A stretch of 20,128 nucleotides of DNA from assembly GCA_035553855.1 (NCBI GenBank), contig DATMJO010000161.1:1-20128 (forward strand). The letters run 5' to 3'. This stretch comes from JBBDYQ01 sp035553855 (lineage in GTDB: Bacteria; Actinomycetota; Thermoleophilia; Solirubrobacterales; Thermoleophilaceae). The notes beneath the pieces are model-generated. The model was not told the origin of the DNA. It worked only from the letters and a program-made list of their open reading frames with translations, and searched no databases. The position numbers and the translations under genes were made by a program. This document shows, piece after piece, positions 13,797 through 20,128 of this stretch (position 1 is its first letter; each line of letters begins with the position of its first letter).

Positions 13797-14536
13797 CCGA
13801 GGCGCCGCGCGAAGAGGTCGAGCACGAGCCCGAGGCACTGCCCCGCCAGCTCGGGGTCGTAGCGATGCCCCTCGTCGCGGATGAACGCGTGCTGGCCGTT
13901 CACCTCGTGCCATGAGAAGCGAAGCCCGGCGTCCTCCATCGCGGCGTGGATCAGCTCGCGGCCCTCGCGCGGGATGTGCGGGTCCTGGCGCCCCCACACC
14001 ATCAGCAGCTCACCCCGGGCCTCGCCCATCCGGTCGAGTGTGTCGTCCTCCATGCCCGCCGCGAGGCTCCGCTTGTGGACGTCGGTGGCGTAGAAGCAGG
14101 CCGCCGCCGCGACGTCCTCGTTGAAGGCCGCGCGGAACGCGAGGTGCCCGCCGATGCAGATCCCGAAGGCGCCGAGGCCGCCGTTGCACGACGGGTGGGA
14201 CGCGAGGAAATCGAGCGCCGCGCGCGCGTCGGCGTCGTAGGAGGCGAGGTCCTTGGTGACCTTGTGCGCGTTCCCGCGCTCCGCCCCGGCGTCGTCGTAT
14301 GCGAGGACCACGCCCGGCTCCGGCTCGAGCTCGTGGAAGATCTCGGGCACGGCGACCACGTAGCCGTGGCCTGCGAGCCAGGCGGCCGTGCGCCGGATCG
14401 GCTCGGTCACCTGGAAGATCTCGGAGAAGAAGACCACGCCCGGCCACGAGCCCTCGCCGGCCGGCCGGTACACGTAGGTCCGCATCGTCCCGAAGTCGGT
14501 GCGGAGGTCGGCGTGCTCGCTCGAATCGACGATCAC
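13793..14536 (-). CDS. Dienelactone hydrolase family protein
   Basis: An alpha/beta hydrolase of 247 aa with the dienelactone-hydrolase variant of the triad: nucleophile Cys127 in GAFGICIGG, Asp185 in VWGRQDPHIP, and His216 in NGQHAFIRD. The early strand WPGVVFFSEIFQVTEPIRR has the Glu39 that in this family positions the Cys. Family members hydrolyse cyclic esters such as dienelactone in chloroaromatic degradation, but many homologues act on other esters, and no aromatic-degradation genes are visible here, so the substrate is open. The start is GTG 14536 (no ATG is available upstream and the family N-terminus begins about here); the ribosome site is weak. It is convergent with the cyclase gene, sharing CTAG. 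Confidence 0.9.
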   Translation of the reverse strand: MIVDSSEHADLRTDFGTMRTYVYRPAGEGSWPGVVFFSEIFQVTEPIRRTAAWLAGHGYVVAVPEIFHELEPEPGVVLAYDDAGAERGNAHKVTKDLASYDADARAALDFLASHPSCNGGLGAFGICIGGHLAFRAAFNEDVAAAACFYATDVHKRSLAAGMEDDTLDRMGEARGELLMVWGRQDPHIPREGRELIHAAMEDAGLRFSWHEVNGQHAFIRDEGHRYDPELAGQCLGLVLDLFARRLG

Positions 14537-14649
14537 GATGCCGAGGCTACCCCGCCCGCGACATCATCGATCTGACGAGCGCGGCGCCGGGAGCGGGTCT
14601 ACGATTCGCGCGGCACGCAGCAACCCCCTCCCAAAGGACTCGCATCCCC

Positions 14650-15327
14650 ATGAAGCTCTCTCGCATTCTGACGCTTATCGCCGCGCTGTTCGCGGTCGTC
14701 ACCTTGGCCGCATGCGGCGATACGACGCTGGATACGGCGAAGGTCGAGGACGAGGTGCAGGAGCTCGCCGAGGGCGAGGACATCGAGGTCGACAAGGTCG
14801 AGTGCCCGGAGGACGTCAAGGCCGAGGACGGCGACGAGTTCGAGTGCGACGTCGAGACCGAGGACGGCGTCGACTTCGAGGCCGAGGTCGAGCAGACGAG
14901 CTCCGACGGCGACGTTCGCGTGCGGATCTCCTCGGACGAGCTCGCGCGCGCCAAGCGCGGCGGCGAGGCCCCCGACCCCGCCCCCTCGGGCGGAGGCGCG
15001 GCCACGGGTCAGGACGCCGAGCTCATCGAGCAGGCCGTCCGCTCGTTCGTGACGGCCGCGCGCGACGGCGACGCGGCGACCTTCTGCGGCCAGCAGACCG
15101 ACGCGCGGCTCGCCAAGCGCTACGGCGACATCCAGAACTGCGTCGAGTCGGAGGAGGCCACGACGCCGGTCCCCAGCATCCCCGCCGGCGACACGGTCGC
15201 CGTCGAGATCACCGACCTCGCACCGCCGCGGGCGACCGTCAAGGTCGGAAGCCCCGGGAGCACCTACGAGATGCTCAACGAGGGCGGCGAGGGCGGCTGG
15301 GCCATCGACGCGATCGACGGGGAGTGA
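14650..15327 (+). CDS. DUF4333 lipoprotein
   Basis: A 225-aa exported lipoprotein: signal with lipobox LAAC (lipidated Cys22), then a DUF4333 domain (about 27-95) recognisable by VEDEVQELAEGEDIEVDKVE followed by CPEDVKAEDGDEFECDV, where the two Cys probably form a disulfide, as in mycobacterial and other actinobacterial members. The function of the domain is unknown. A Gly/Pro linker (PDPAPSGGGAATG) precedes a second part (about 125-225) with helix AELIEQAVRSFVTAARDGDA and another Cys pair (TFC, QNC), resembling an NTF2-like cone domain. The protein is strikingly acidic. ATG 14650 has AAAGGA (14633-14638) 11 nt upstream. The gene upstream is divergent; the downstream NTF2-like gene is co-directional, 93 nt away. 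Confidence 0.86.
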   Translation: MKLSRILTLIAALFAVVTLAACGDTTLDTAKVEDEVQELAEGEDIEVDKVECPEDVKAEDGDEFECDVETEDGVDFEAEVEQTSSDGDVRVRISSDELARAKRGGEAPDPAPSGGGAATGQDAELIEQAVRSFVTAARDGDAATFCGQQTDARLAKRYGDIQNCVESEEATTPVPSIPAGDTVAVEITDLAPPRATVKVGSPGSTYEMLNEGGEGGWAIDAIDGE

Positions 15328-15380
15328 CGGCTGCGGGCCGGCCGGTTCGCGGCCGCCTGCTAGGACAGATGTCCAGGAAA

Positions 15381-15407
15381 TGGGCGCCTCGGGGCACTGG
15401 GCGCCCA
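15381..15407 (+). terminator. Stem-loop between two plus-strand genes
   Basis: TGGGCGCC (15381-15388) pairs perfectly with GGCGCCCA (15400-15407) around an 11-nt loop. It lies 54 nt after the lipoprotein stop and 13 nt before the ATG at 15421. Only mixed pyrimidines (TTCCTCTCT) follow, so it may be a weak terminator or a leader structure of the next gene. Confidence 0.45.
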
Positions 15408-15420
15408 GAATTCCTCTCTG

Positions 15421-15819
15421 ATGAGCGACCGGCCCGTTGACATCGCACGCAAGGCCTTCGCGGCCTTCGCCGCCCGGGACATCGAGGCGCTCCTGCCGCT
15501 GCTCGATCCGGACGTCGAGTTCCTGCCGGTGACCGCGATGATCACCTCGGACGGTGAGCCCTACCGCGGGCATGAGGGGATGCGGCGCTACTTCGAGGAC
15601 GTGGAGCGCGTCTGGGACGAGCTGCGCGTGACTCCGCGGGACTTCAGCCTGCACGGCGAGTACGTCGTCGCGGTGGGGCGCGTCTACGCACATGGGCAGG
15701 GACGCGTCGTGGACTCGCCGGCCGCGTGGGTCTGGCGCTTCCGCGAAGGGCGGATCGTCTGGGGGAAGGTCTTCCCGGATCCCGTCGACGCGGTCGCCTA
15801 CGCCGCCGCCGCGGTCTGA
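15421..15819 (+). CDS. NTF2/SnoaL-like family protein
   Basis: A 132-aa single-domain protein of the nuclear-transport-factor-2/SnoaL superfamily: opening helix VDIARKAFAAFAARDIEALL, the family hallmark 'LLPLLDPDVEFLPV', then YRGHEGMRRYFEDVERVWDE, and a closing beta-sheet with VVAVGRVYAHG and AWVWRFREGRIVWGKVFPDP. The cone-shaped fold serves as polyketide cyclase, isomerase, or a ligand-binding protein in different members; the catalytic residues are not conserved across the family and nothing here decides the role. The normal length supports a complete gene. No Shine-Dalgarno sequence precedes ATG 15421 (the sequence is pyrimidine-rich), so it may depend on the hairpin region or be leaderless. 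Its 3' end overlaps the convergent AsnB gene by 22 nt. Confidence 0.87.
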   Translation: MSDRPVDIARKAFAAFAARDIEALLPLLDPDVEFLPVTAMITSDGEPYRGHEGMRRYFEDVERVWDELRVTPRDFSLHGEYVVAVGRVYAHGQGRVVDSPAAWVWRFREGRIVWGKVFPDPVDAVAYAAAAV

Positions 15820-17696
15820 GCGGCGCCCGGGTCGCGCCACAGCGCCGCCTCGACCGTCGCGACGGTCTCGCGTCCCAGGAACAGCCTGCACCAGACCTCC
15901 GCGGTCCAGAGGCGAAGCACTTCGTGCCCCGTCGCCAGCCGCAGCGACTCCCGCCAGGCGGCGGCGGGAACCTCGAGCTCCTCGCGCAGCATCCCGCCGG
16001 CGAGGAATCCCGGGTCGGCCGCGGGACCGAGGTAGGCGCCCACGTCGAAGCCGAAGCCGACCTTGCGGCGGGCGGCGATCTCGGGAGGCAGGTGCGCGCG
16101 GGCGATGTCGCGCAGGACCCCCTTGCGCCGGGGCTCGACGCGCGCCTCGAGCGGCAGATTGAGCGCGAGCCCTACGACTCCGGGGTCCAGGAACGGGACG
16201 CGCGTCTCGATCGAGCTCTGCATCGTGTTCTTGTCCTGGCGGTTGAGGAGGTGGGGGAGGTAGGTGCCGAGGTCGCCCAAAAGACCCGCCTCGAGGGGCC
16301 GCCGCGTGGCCTCCGAGTGCTCGTAGGCCGCGGCCGCGCGCTCGCGTAGGCCGATCTCGTAGCGGGCCGCGTGCTCGGAGGCGCCCGGCCCTGGGAATCC
16401 GTAGGGCATCGGGTCTCCGGCGACGCGCCCGCGCCGCCGGCCGCGCAACACGCCGACGAGCCCATCACGTCGCAGCTTCCCGGATGCGAGGCGGACCACG
16501 GTGCCGAACCGGCGGTTGGCCCGCAGGTAGCGCAGGTAGTGGTCGCGGTGCAGGAAGCCGTAGCCCCCGAAGAGCTCGTCGGCGCCCTCGCCGGAGAGGA
16601 GCACCTTCACGCCCGAGTCGCGCGCGAGCGCGGCGATCTGGGCCATCGGGATCGAGCTCTCGTGCATCAGCGGGTACTCGTGGTGGAGCACGGCCGCGAC
16701 GAGCCCGCGGCGCCACGCCTTCGCGTCCATGCGCACCGTCCGCAGCTCGACGCCGAGCGCCCCGGCCACCTTCTCGGCCCACGGCCCCTCGTCCGCCGCG
16801 GGCTGGTCGGAGACAGAGGCGTTGAACGCGACGACACCCGGGCTGCGCTCACGGGCGAAGGCGGTCACGAGGCTCGAGTCGATGCCGCCCGAGCACATCG
16901 TCCCGACCGGGACGTCGGCCATCAGCCGGCGGTGCACGGCGGCGCGCAGCTCGTCCTCCACCGCCGCGGCCTGGCCGGCGCGCGAAAGGCGGGCGAGCTC
17001 GCGCGCGCGCTCCGGGTCGACCTGCTCGGCCGGCTCGTACCAGCGGCGCTCCTCCAGGTCGAGCGTCTCGAGGGCGATCGAGACCACCGTGCCGGGCAGC
17101 ACCCGGTCCACGCCCTCGATGTGCGTGTGCCGCCCGTTGGCCCAGCCGTGCACGGCCGTGTGCTTCAGCACGTCTCGGCGGGCGCGGCGCGGGATCCCGG
17201 CGGCGAGGAGGGCGCGGATCTCGCTCGCGAACCAGATGCCGCCGTCGTGCCGCGCGACGTAGAGGGGCTTCACGCCGAAGCGGTCACGTACGAGCAGCAG
17301 GCGGCCGCGGTTCGCGTCGAGCGCCGCGTAGGCGTAGAGGCCGTTGCAGCGCGGGATCGCTCCCTCTCCCCAGGCGGCGAGGGCGTGCAGGACCGTCTCG
17401 GTGTCGCTGCCTCCGCGCCAGGCGACGCCGCCGAGCGCCCCTCGCAGGTCGAGGTGGTTGAAGACCTCGCCGTTGTAGGTGATGAGCCAGCGGCCGTCCG
17501 GATGCGCCATCGGCTGCGCGCCGGCGGGCGTCGGATCGACGATCGAGAGGCGTGTGTGCGCCAGGCCCACCGGCCCCTCGACGGCGACGCCGGTCGCGTC
17601 CGGGCCACGATGAGCGATCGCCGCGGCCATCCGCTCGAGCACGGCAGGGTCGGGCGCCTGCCCGGGAGGTAGCACGCAGCCTGCGATCCCGCACAC
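15798..17696 (-). CDS. asnB: Asparagine synthase (glutamine-hydrolysing) family amidotransferase
   Basis: The 632-aa product has both AsnB domains. The N-terminal glutaminase (1 to about 210) starts with the Ntn nucleophile Cys2 (MCGIAG) and keeps Arg49 (TRLSIVD), Asn75/Glu77 (YNGEVFN) and Asp98 (GGSDTE). The C-terminal synthetase (about 240-610) has the ATP pyrophosphatase loop SGGIDSS (269-275), the LSGEGADELFGGY motif and the NRQDKNTMQSSIETRVPFLD block. Glutamine-derived ammonia is passed to an AMP-activated carboxylate: aspartate in the classic enzyme, or peptidoglycan diaminopimelate in homologues such as Bacillus AsnB and corynebacterial LtsA, which have about this length. The start is GTG 17696 because Cys2 must be the first residue after Met; no ribosome site is visible. 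The GH3 gene ends 12 nt upstream, so the two are probably co-transcribed. Confidence 0.94.
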   Translation of the reverse strand: MCGIAGCVLPPGQAPDPAVLERMAAAIAHRGPDATGVAVEGPVGLAHTRLSIVDPTPAGAQPMAHPDGRWLITYNGEVFNHLDLRGALGGVAWRGGSDTETVLHALAAWGEGAIPRCNGLYAYAALDANRGRLLLVRDRFGVKPLYVARHDGGIWFASEIRALLAAGIPRRARRDVLKHTAVHGWANGRHTHIEGVDRVLPGTVVSIALETLDLEERRWYEPAEQVDPERARELARLSRAGQAAAVEDELRAAVHRRLMADVPVGTMCSGGIDSSLVTAFARERSPGVVAFNASVSDQPAADEGPWAEKVAGALGVELRTVRMDAKAWRRGLVAAVLHHEYPLMHESSIPMAQIAALARDSGVKVLLSGEGADELFGGYGFLHRDHYLRYLRANRRFGTVVRLASGKLRRDGLVGVLRGRRRGRVAGDPMPYGFPGPGASEHAARYEIGLRERAAAAYEHSEATRRPLEAGLLGDLGTYLPHLLNRQDKNTMQSSIETRVPFLDPGVVGLALNLPLEARVEPRRKGVLRDIARAHLPPEIAARRKVGFGFDVGAYLGPAADPGFLAGGMLREELEVPAAAWRESLRLATGHEVLRLWTAEVWCRLFLGRETVATVEAALWRDPGAAQTAAAA

Positions 17697-17708
17697 GGGC
17701 GGGCGACT

Positions 17709-18824
17709 CTAGCCGCGACGCCCGAGCGACGCCCTCAGCCGCAGGATGCGGGCGACCGACACGCGGGAGCGCGCGGGGGAGAGGCGGCGCGAGCGGTGCG
17801 CCGCCGTGACCGAGCGCGCCGCGCGGGCGCCCGCCGGGTAGCCGCCGCCGTAGAGCAGCAGGTCGACGCCCGCGAGCGCGGCTCGGACCCCGCGCTCGCC
17901 GAGATCGCCGTGGCCCTCGAGCGCGGGCGTCCCCAGCGCGTCGGTCACCGACACGCCCCTGAAGCCCAGGTCCGCGCGGAGGCGGGTGGTCGCGATCCGC
18001 AGGGACAGGGCGGCTGGCCGGCGGTCGAGTGCCGGGTAGACGGCGGTGCTCAGCATGACGAGTCCGATCCGGTCGCGGATCGCGGCGCGGAAGGGGACCT
18101 CGTCCACGCGGCGGATCTCGCGGCGCGAGAGACGCAGGCGCACCTTCGCGAAGTCGGTGTTGGCCGGCGCCGCGCCGAAGCCGGGGTAGTGCTTCGCGGT
18201 GGCCGCCACGCCCGCCGCGCGAAGCCCGCCGGCGAACGCGACCCCCATCCGCGCGACGCCCACGGGGCTGCGGCCGAACGCCCGGCGCTCGCGCTCGATC
18301 GCGCTGCCCGGCCGGGCCACGTCGAGGACCGGGGCGAGGTCCACGTTGGCGCCCGAGCGGCGCAGCAGGCGTCCGGCCTCCAGGCCGGCGGCGCGCGCAC
18401 GCGCCGTGTCGCCCGTCCGGCCGATCTCGGCAGCCGACCGGCGAGGGCCGCCGGGGATCCGCCGCACCGGGCCGCCCTCCTGGTCCACGGCGACGATCAG
18501 CGGGACATCCAGGCCGGGCGGGCGCGGTATGCGCTGGAGCCGCCGCATCTCGCGGCGAAGCGCGGCGGCAGTCCCGACGTTGCGCGAGAAGATGATCACC
18601 CCGGCCGCCTCGCCGCGGCGGATGCGGCGCACGAGCGCGGCGGGGGCGCGCCTGCCGGCGTAGGCGAACAGCACGCGCTGGCCGGCCAGTTGGGCGTCCG
18701 TCAGCCCGGCGGCGACCGCGGCCGGGGTGAGGCGGCCGCTGGCCGAGCCGGAGCCCTCGACCCGGGCCGAGGCGTGGGCGGGGAGAGCCCCGCAGAGCGC
18801 CAGCGCGAGGGCGAGGCGCCTCAT
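17709..18824 (-). CDS. Exported GH3-family (NagZ-like) protein with altered active-site motif
   Basis: The 371-aa product has a signal peptide (MRRLALALALCGALPAHASA) and then a single GH3 N-terminal barrel, about the length of NagZ-type beta-N-acetylhexosaminidases. Recognisable blocks are AGVIIFSRNVG, IVAVDQEGGPVRRI (Asp114, sugar binding), NVDLAPVLDV, KHYPGFGAAPANTDF (211-225), and GVSVTDALGTPAL with Asp295 at the nucleophile position. The NagZ dyad normally needs the loop KHFPGHG...DSH; here the second Gly is followed by AAPANTDF, with no His, so the usual His-Asp acid/base is missing. It may use another acid or act on a different sugar, or it may only bind. The C-terminus is Arg/Ser-rich. 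ATG 18824 overlaps the stop of the preceding propeller gene (ATGA), so translation is coupled. Export suggests action on the cell wall or extracellular glycans. Confidence 0.88.
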   Translation of the reverse strand: MRRLALALALCGALPAHASARVEGSGSASGRLTPAAVAAGLTDAQLAGQRVLFAYAGRRAPAALVRRIRRGEAAGVIIFSRNVGTAAALRREMRRLQRIPRPPGLDVPLIVAVDQEGGPVRRIPGGPRRSAAEIGRTGDTARARAAGLEAGRLLRRSGANVDLAPVLDVARPGSAIERERRAFGRSPVGVARMGVAFAGGLRAAGVAATAKHYPGFGAAPANTDFAKVRLRLSRREIRRVDEVPFRAAIRDRIGLVMLSTAVYPALDRRPAALSLRIATTRLRADLGFRGVSVTDALGTPALEGHGDLGERGVRAALAGVDLLLYGGGYPAGARAARSVTAAHRSRRLSPARSRVSVARILRLRASLGRRG

Positions 18825-20128
18825 CGGAAGCGGACGCTCACGACGTTCTGGCCTGGGCGGGGCGCCTCGACCGTCCCGTCGTCGTCATAGGCGCGCGAGC
18901 GGATCGTCCAGACGCCGCGGGGCAGCAGCCGGCCGATGCGGAGGGTGAAGCGGAGGTCGTTGACGACGCGGGCGCGCAGGTGGAGCGGCCGCGCGCAGGA
19001 GCCGCGCCGCAGCTTGCCGCGGCGCCCCAGCCACTCGCAGGCACGCCCACGGCGGCGCCCGACCGCGACCTCGACGCGGCTGACGCGGCCGTCGTCCTGC
19101 ACGGTCCCGGCGACGAGCCGCGCCTTGCGGCGAAGCGGCGTCCCGAACGGCTCACCGATGAGGGAGCGGGGAGGCAGGTCGATGCCGACGGTCGCCGCCT
19201 CGAGCGCACCGGTCAGCACGTCCTTTCGGTAGACCCGGGCGCGGGCGCTGGGCGGCGTTCCGGGCACGAGGTCGGTGGCGCGCGAGGAGAAGGCGACGAA
19301 GCGCCCGTCCTGGGAGAGCGCGCCGCCGCTCGAGGGGCCGCCCGCCTCGCTGCCGTCGGGGCGGGTGGAGGCGCGCAGGAGCGTGCCGGCCGCGAGGTAG
19401 CGGACGAAGACGTCGGCGCGGCCGTTGCCGTCGCCGGGAACGAGGTTCGAGGCGTTCGAGCTGAACCCGATCGCCTGGCCGTCGAACGAGATCGAGTCGG
19501 CCGTGGAGTCGCCGTTCGCGGGAGCGCCGTCGGCGGCGTTCGAGACGAGCGTCACCTTGCCGTCGGTCACGTCCTTGAGGAAGACGTCGATCGTGCGCCC
19601 GTTCAGGTCGCCGCCCGGGAGGTCGGTCGCGTCGGAGTCGAACGCGACGAAGCGGCCGTCGGGGGAGATGCGGGGGTTCGTGCCATTCCCGTTCGATGCG
19701 GTCGCGCCCGCCGGCACGTCGACGATCCGGGTCTCTCCGGACTGGAGGTCGCGCCAGTAGACCCCCGCCCGCTCGCCGTCGCCGGGGACGAGTCCGCCCG
19801 CGTCGCTCGTGAAGGCGACATAGCGCCCGTCGGCGGAGATCGACGGGTCGAGCGAGGTGCCCGAGGTGTTCACGGTGTCCTGGAGCGGGTCCGAAACGCG
19901 GCGGACCTCGCCGGTGAACATGTCGCACCAGTAGACGTCGGTCTGGAGGTTGCGGTCGGGAGCGAGGTTCGTGGCGCGCGACTCGAACGCGACGTGGTGG
20001 CCGCCTGCGCTGATCGCCGGGTTCTCGGCGTCGTCGTTCCCGCGAGCGCAGACGCGGCGCGTTTCGCGGCGGGCGAGGTCGCGTCGGAAGATCATGTAGT
20101 CGGAGACGCGTCCCGCGAGGTCCTGGCT
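18821..20128 (-). CDS. PD40 (WD40-like) beta-propeller protein, C-terminal part; N-terminus outside the window
   Basis: The minus-strand frame is still open at the window end (reading SQDLAGRVSDYMIFRRDLAR from 20128), so the true start lies beyond it. At least five PD40 repeats are visible, each with the core 'I S x D G R x V A F x S' (NPAISAGGHHVAFESRATNL, DPSISADGRYVAFTSD, NPRISPDGRFVAFDSDATDL, DSISFDGQAIGFSSNASNL, GALSQDGRFVAFSSRATDL) and most followed by a 'PGD.NG..DVF..D' stretch. The last about 110 residues form an Arg-rich domain with two Cys (codons at 19037-19039 and 18995-18997) similar to the end of the secreted protein at 4168. Propellers of this kind are usually extracytoplasmic; a signal peptide would be beyond the edge. 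The stop overlaps the GH3 ATG by 4 nt, marking the top of a three-gene unit. Confidence 0.86.
   Translation of the reverse strand, partial: SQDLAGRVSDYMIFRRDLARRETRRVCARGNDDAENPAISAGGHHVAFESRATNLAPDRNLQTDVYWCDMFTGEVRRVSDPLQDTVNTSGTSLDPSISADGRYVAFTSDAGGLVPGDGERAGVYWRDLQSGETRIVDVPAGATASNGNGTNPRISPDGRFVAFDSDATDLPGGDLNGRTIDVFLKDVTDGKVTLVSNAADGAPANGDSTADSISFDGQAIGFSSNASNLVPGDGNGRADVFVRYLAAGTLLRASTRPDGSEAGGPSSGGALSQDGRFVAFSSRATDLVPGTPPSARARVYRKDVLTGALEAATVGIDLPPRSLIGEPFGTPLRRKARLVAGTVQDDGRVSRVEVAVGRRRGRACEWLGRRGKLRRGSCARPLHLRARVVNDLRFTLRIGRLLPRGVWTIRSRAYDDDGTVEAPRPGQNVVSVRFR

Noticed and set aside
10909..13997. Two very long minus-strand frames opposite the P450 and cyclase genes
   Set aside because: They are Arg/His/Gly-rich shadows produced by GC-biased codon positions; the plus strand has intact catalytic motifs and ribosome sites.
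16371..17672. Long plus-strand frame opposite the AsnB gene
   Set aside because: Low-complexity composition with no domain, while the opposite strand encodes an AsnB with all catalytic residues.
1..20128. CRISPR array, insertion sequence, toxin-antitoxin or phage-defence genes
   Set aside because: I looked for repeat-spacer periodicity, transposase or nuclease motifs and small paired genes and saw none.

Overview
The window is a GC-rich (roughly 70% G+C), gene-dense chromosomal stretch that looks actinobacterial, most likely class Thermoleophilia (Solirubrobacterales-like). This placement is inference from several signs. There is a luciferase-like (F420-type) oxidoreductase, a DUF4333 lipoprotein of the kind common in Actinobacteria, and a membrane adenylate/guanylate cyclase with 6 TM segments, HAMP and catalytic domain like the mycobacterial Rv1318c group. 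GTG starts are used repeatedly, a tRNA lacks an encoded CCA, and several secreted beta-propeller or Arg/Cys-rich proteins have an architecture I associate with that class. No transposase, integrase, phage gene or CRISPR array is visible, so this reads as core or semi-core chromosome rather than a mobile island.

Layout. 1-2804: the start of a luciferase-like oxidoreductase (minus, cut by the window edge), a divergent gene of unknown function, an SDR oxidoreductase, and a thioredoxin-fold lipoprotein with an unusual C-x4-C pair. 2822-2850: a perfect 14-bp inverted repeat. 2857-4105: a VOC-family protein and a LuxR-type regulator, both minus. 4106-4167: a 62-bp divergent promoter region packed with two back-to-back perfect palindromes, followed by a secreted propeller/DUF11 protein (4168-6024). 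6336-6408: a tRNA with a CAU anticodon. 6420-10419: a divergent pair of exported proteins, one with a thrombospondin-3-like calcium motif and one a subtilisin-family protease whose catalytic domain is split by an insertion of about 250 residues. 10566-10838: a cold-shock protein and its terminator. 10933-13796: a cytochrome P450 overlapped by 4 nt with a class III nucleotidyl cyclase. 13793-15819: a dienelactone-hydrolase-family protein, a DUF4333 lipoprotein and an NTF2/SnoaL-like protein. 15798-20128: a minus-strand unit of a PD40 propeller protein (cut by the edge), a GH3-family exported protein and an AsnB-type glutamine amidotransferase.

How the genes may work together. The tightest couplings are the P450-cyclase pair (GTGA overlap) and the propeller-GH3-AsnB unit (ATGA overlap, then a 12-nt gap). 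The second can be read as a cell-wall module, because AsnB-type enzymes of this length amidate peptidoglycan diaminopimelate in some Gram-positive bacteria and GH3 enzymes cleave muropeptide sugars; this is a hypothesis only. The LuxR regulator probably controls itself and/or the divergent secreted protein through the palindrome at 4115-4133. Two secreted propeller proteins at opposite ends of the window (4168-6024 and 18821-20128) share a C-terminal domain with a conserved Cys pair. I found no clear evidence of a wholly new multi-gene system; the items most worth following are these couplings, the inserted domain in the protease, and the non-canonical GH3 active site.
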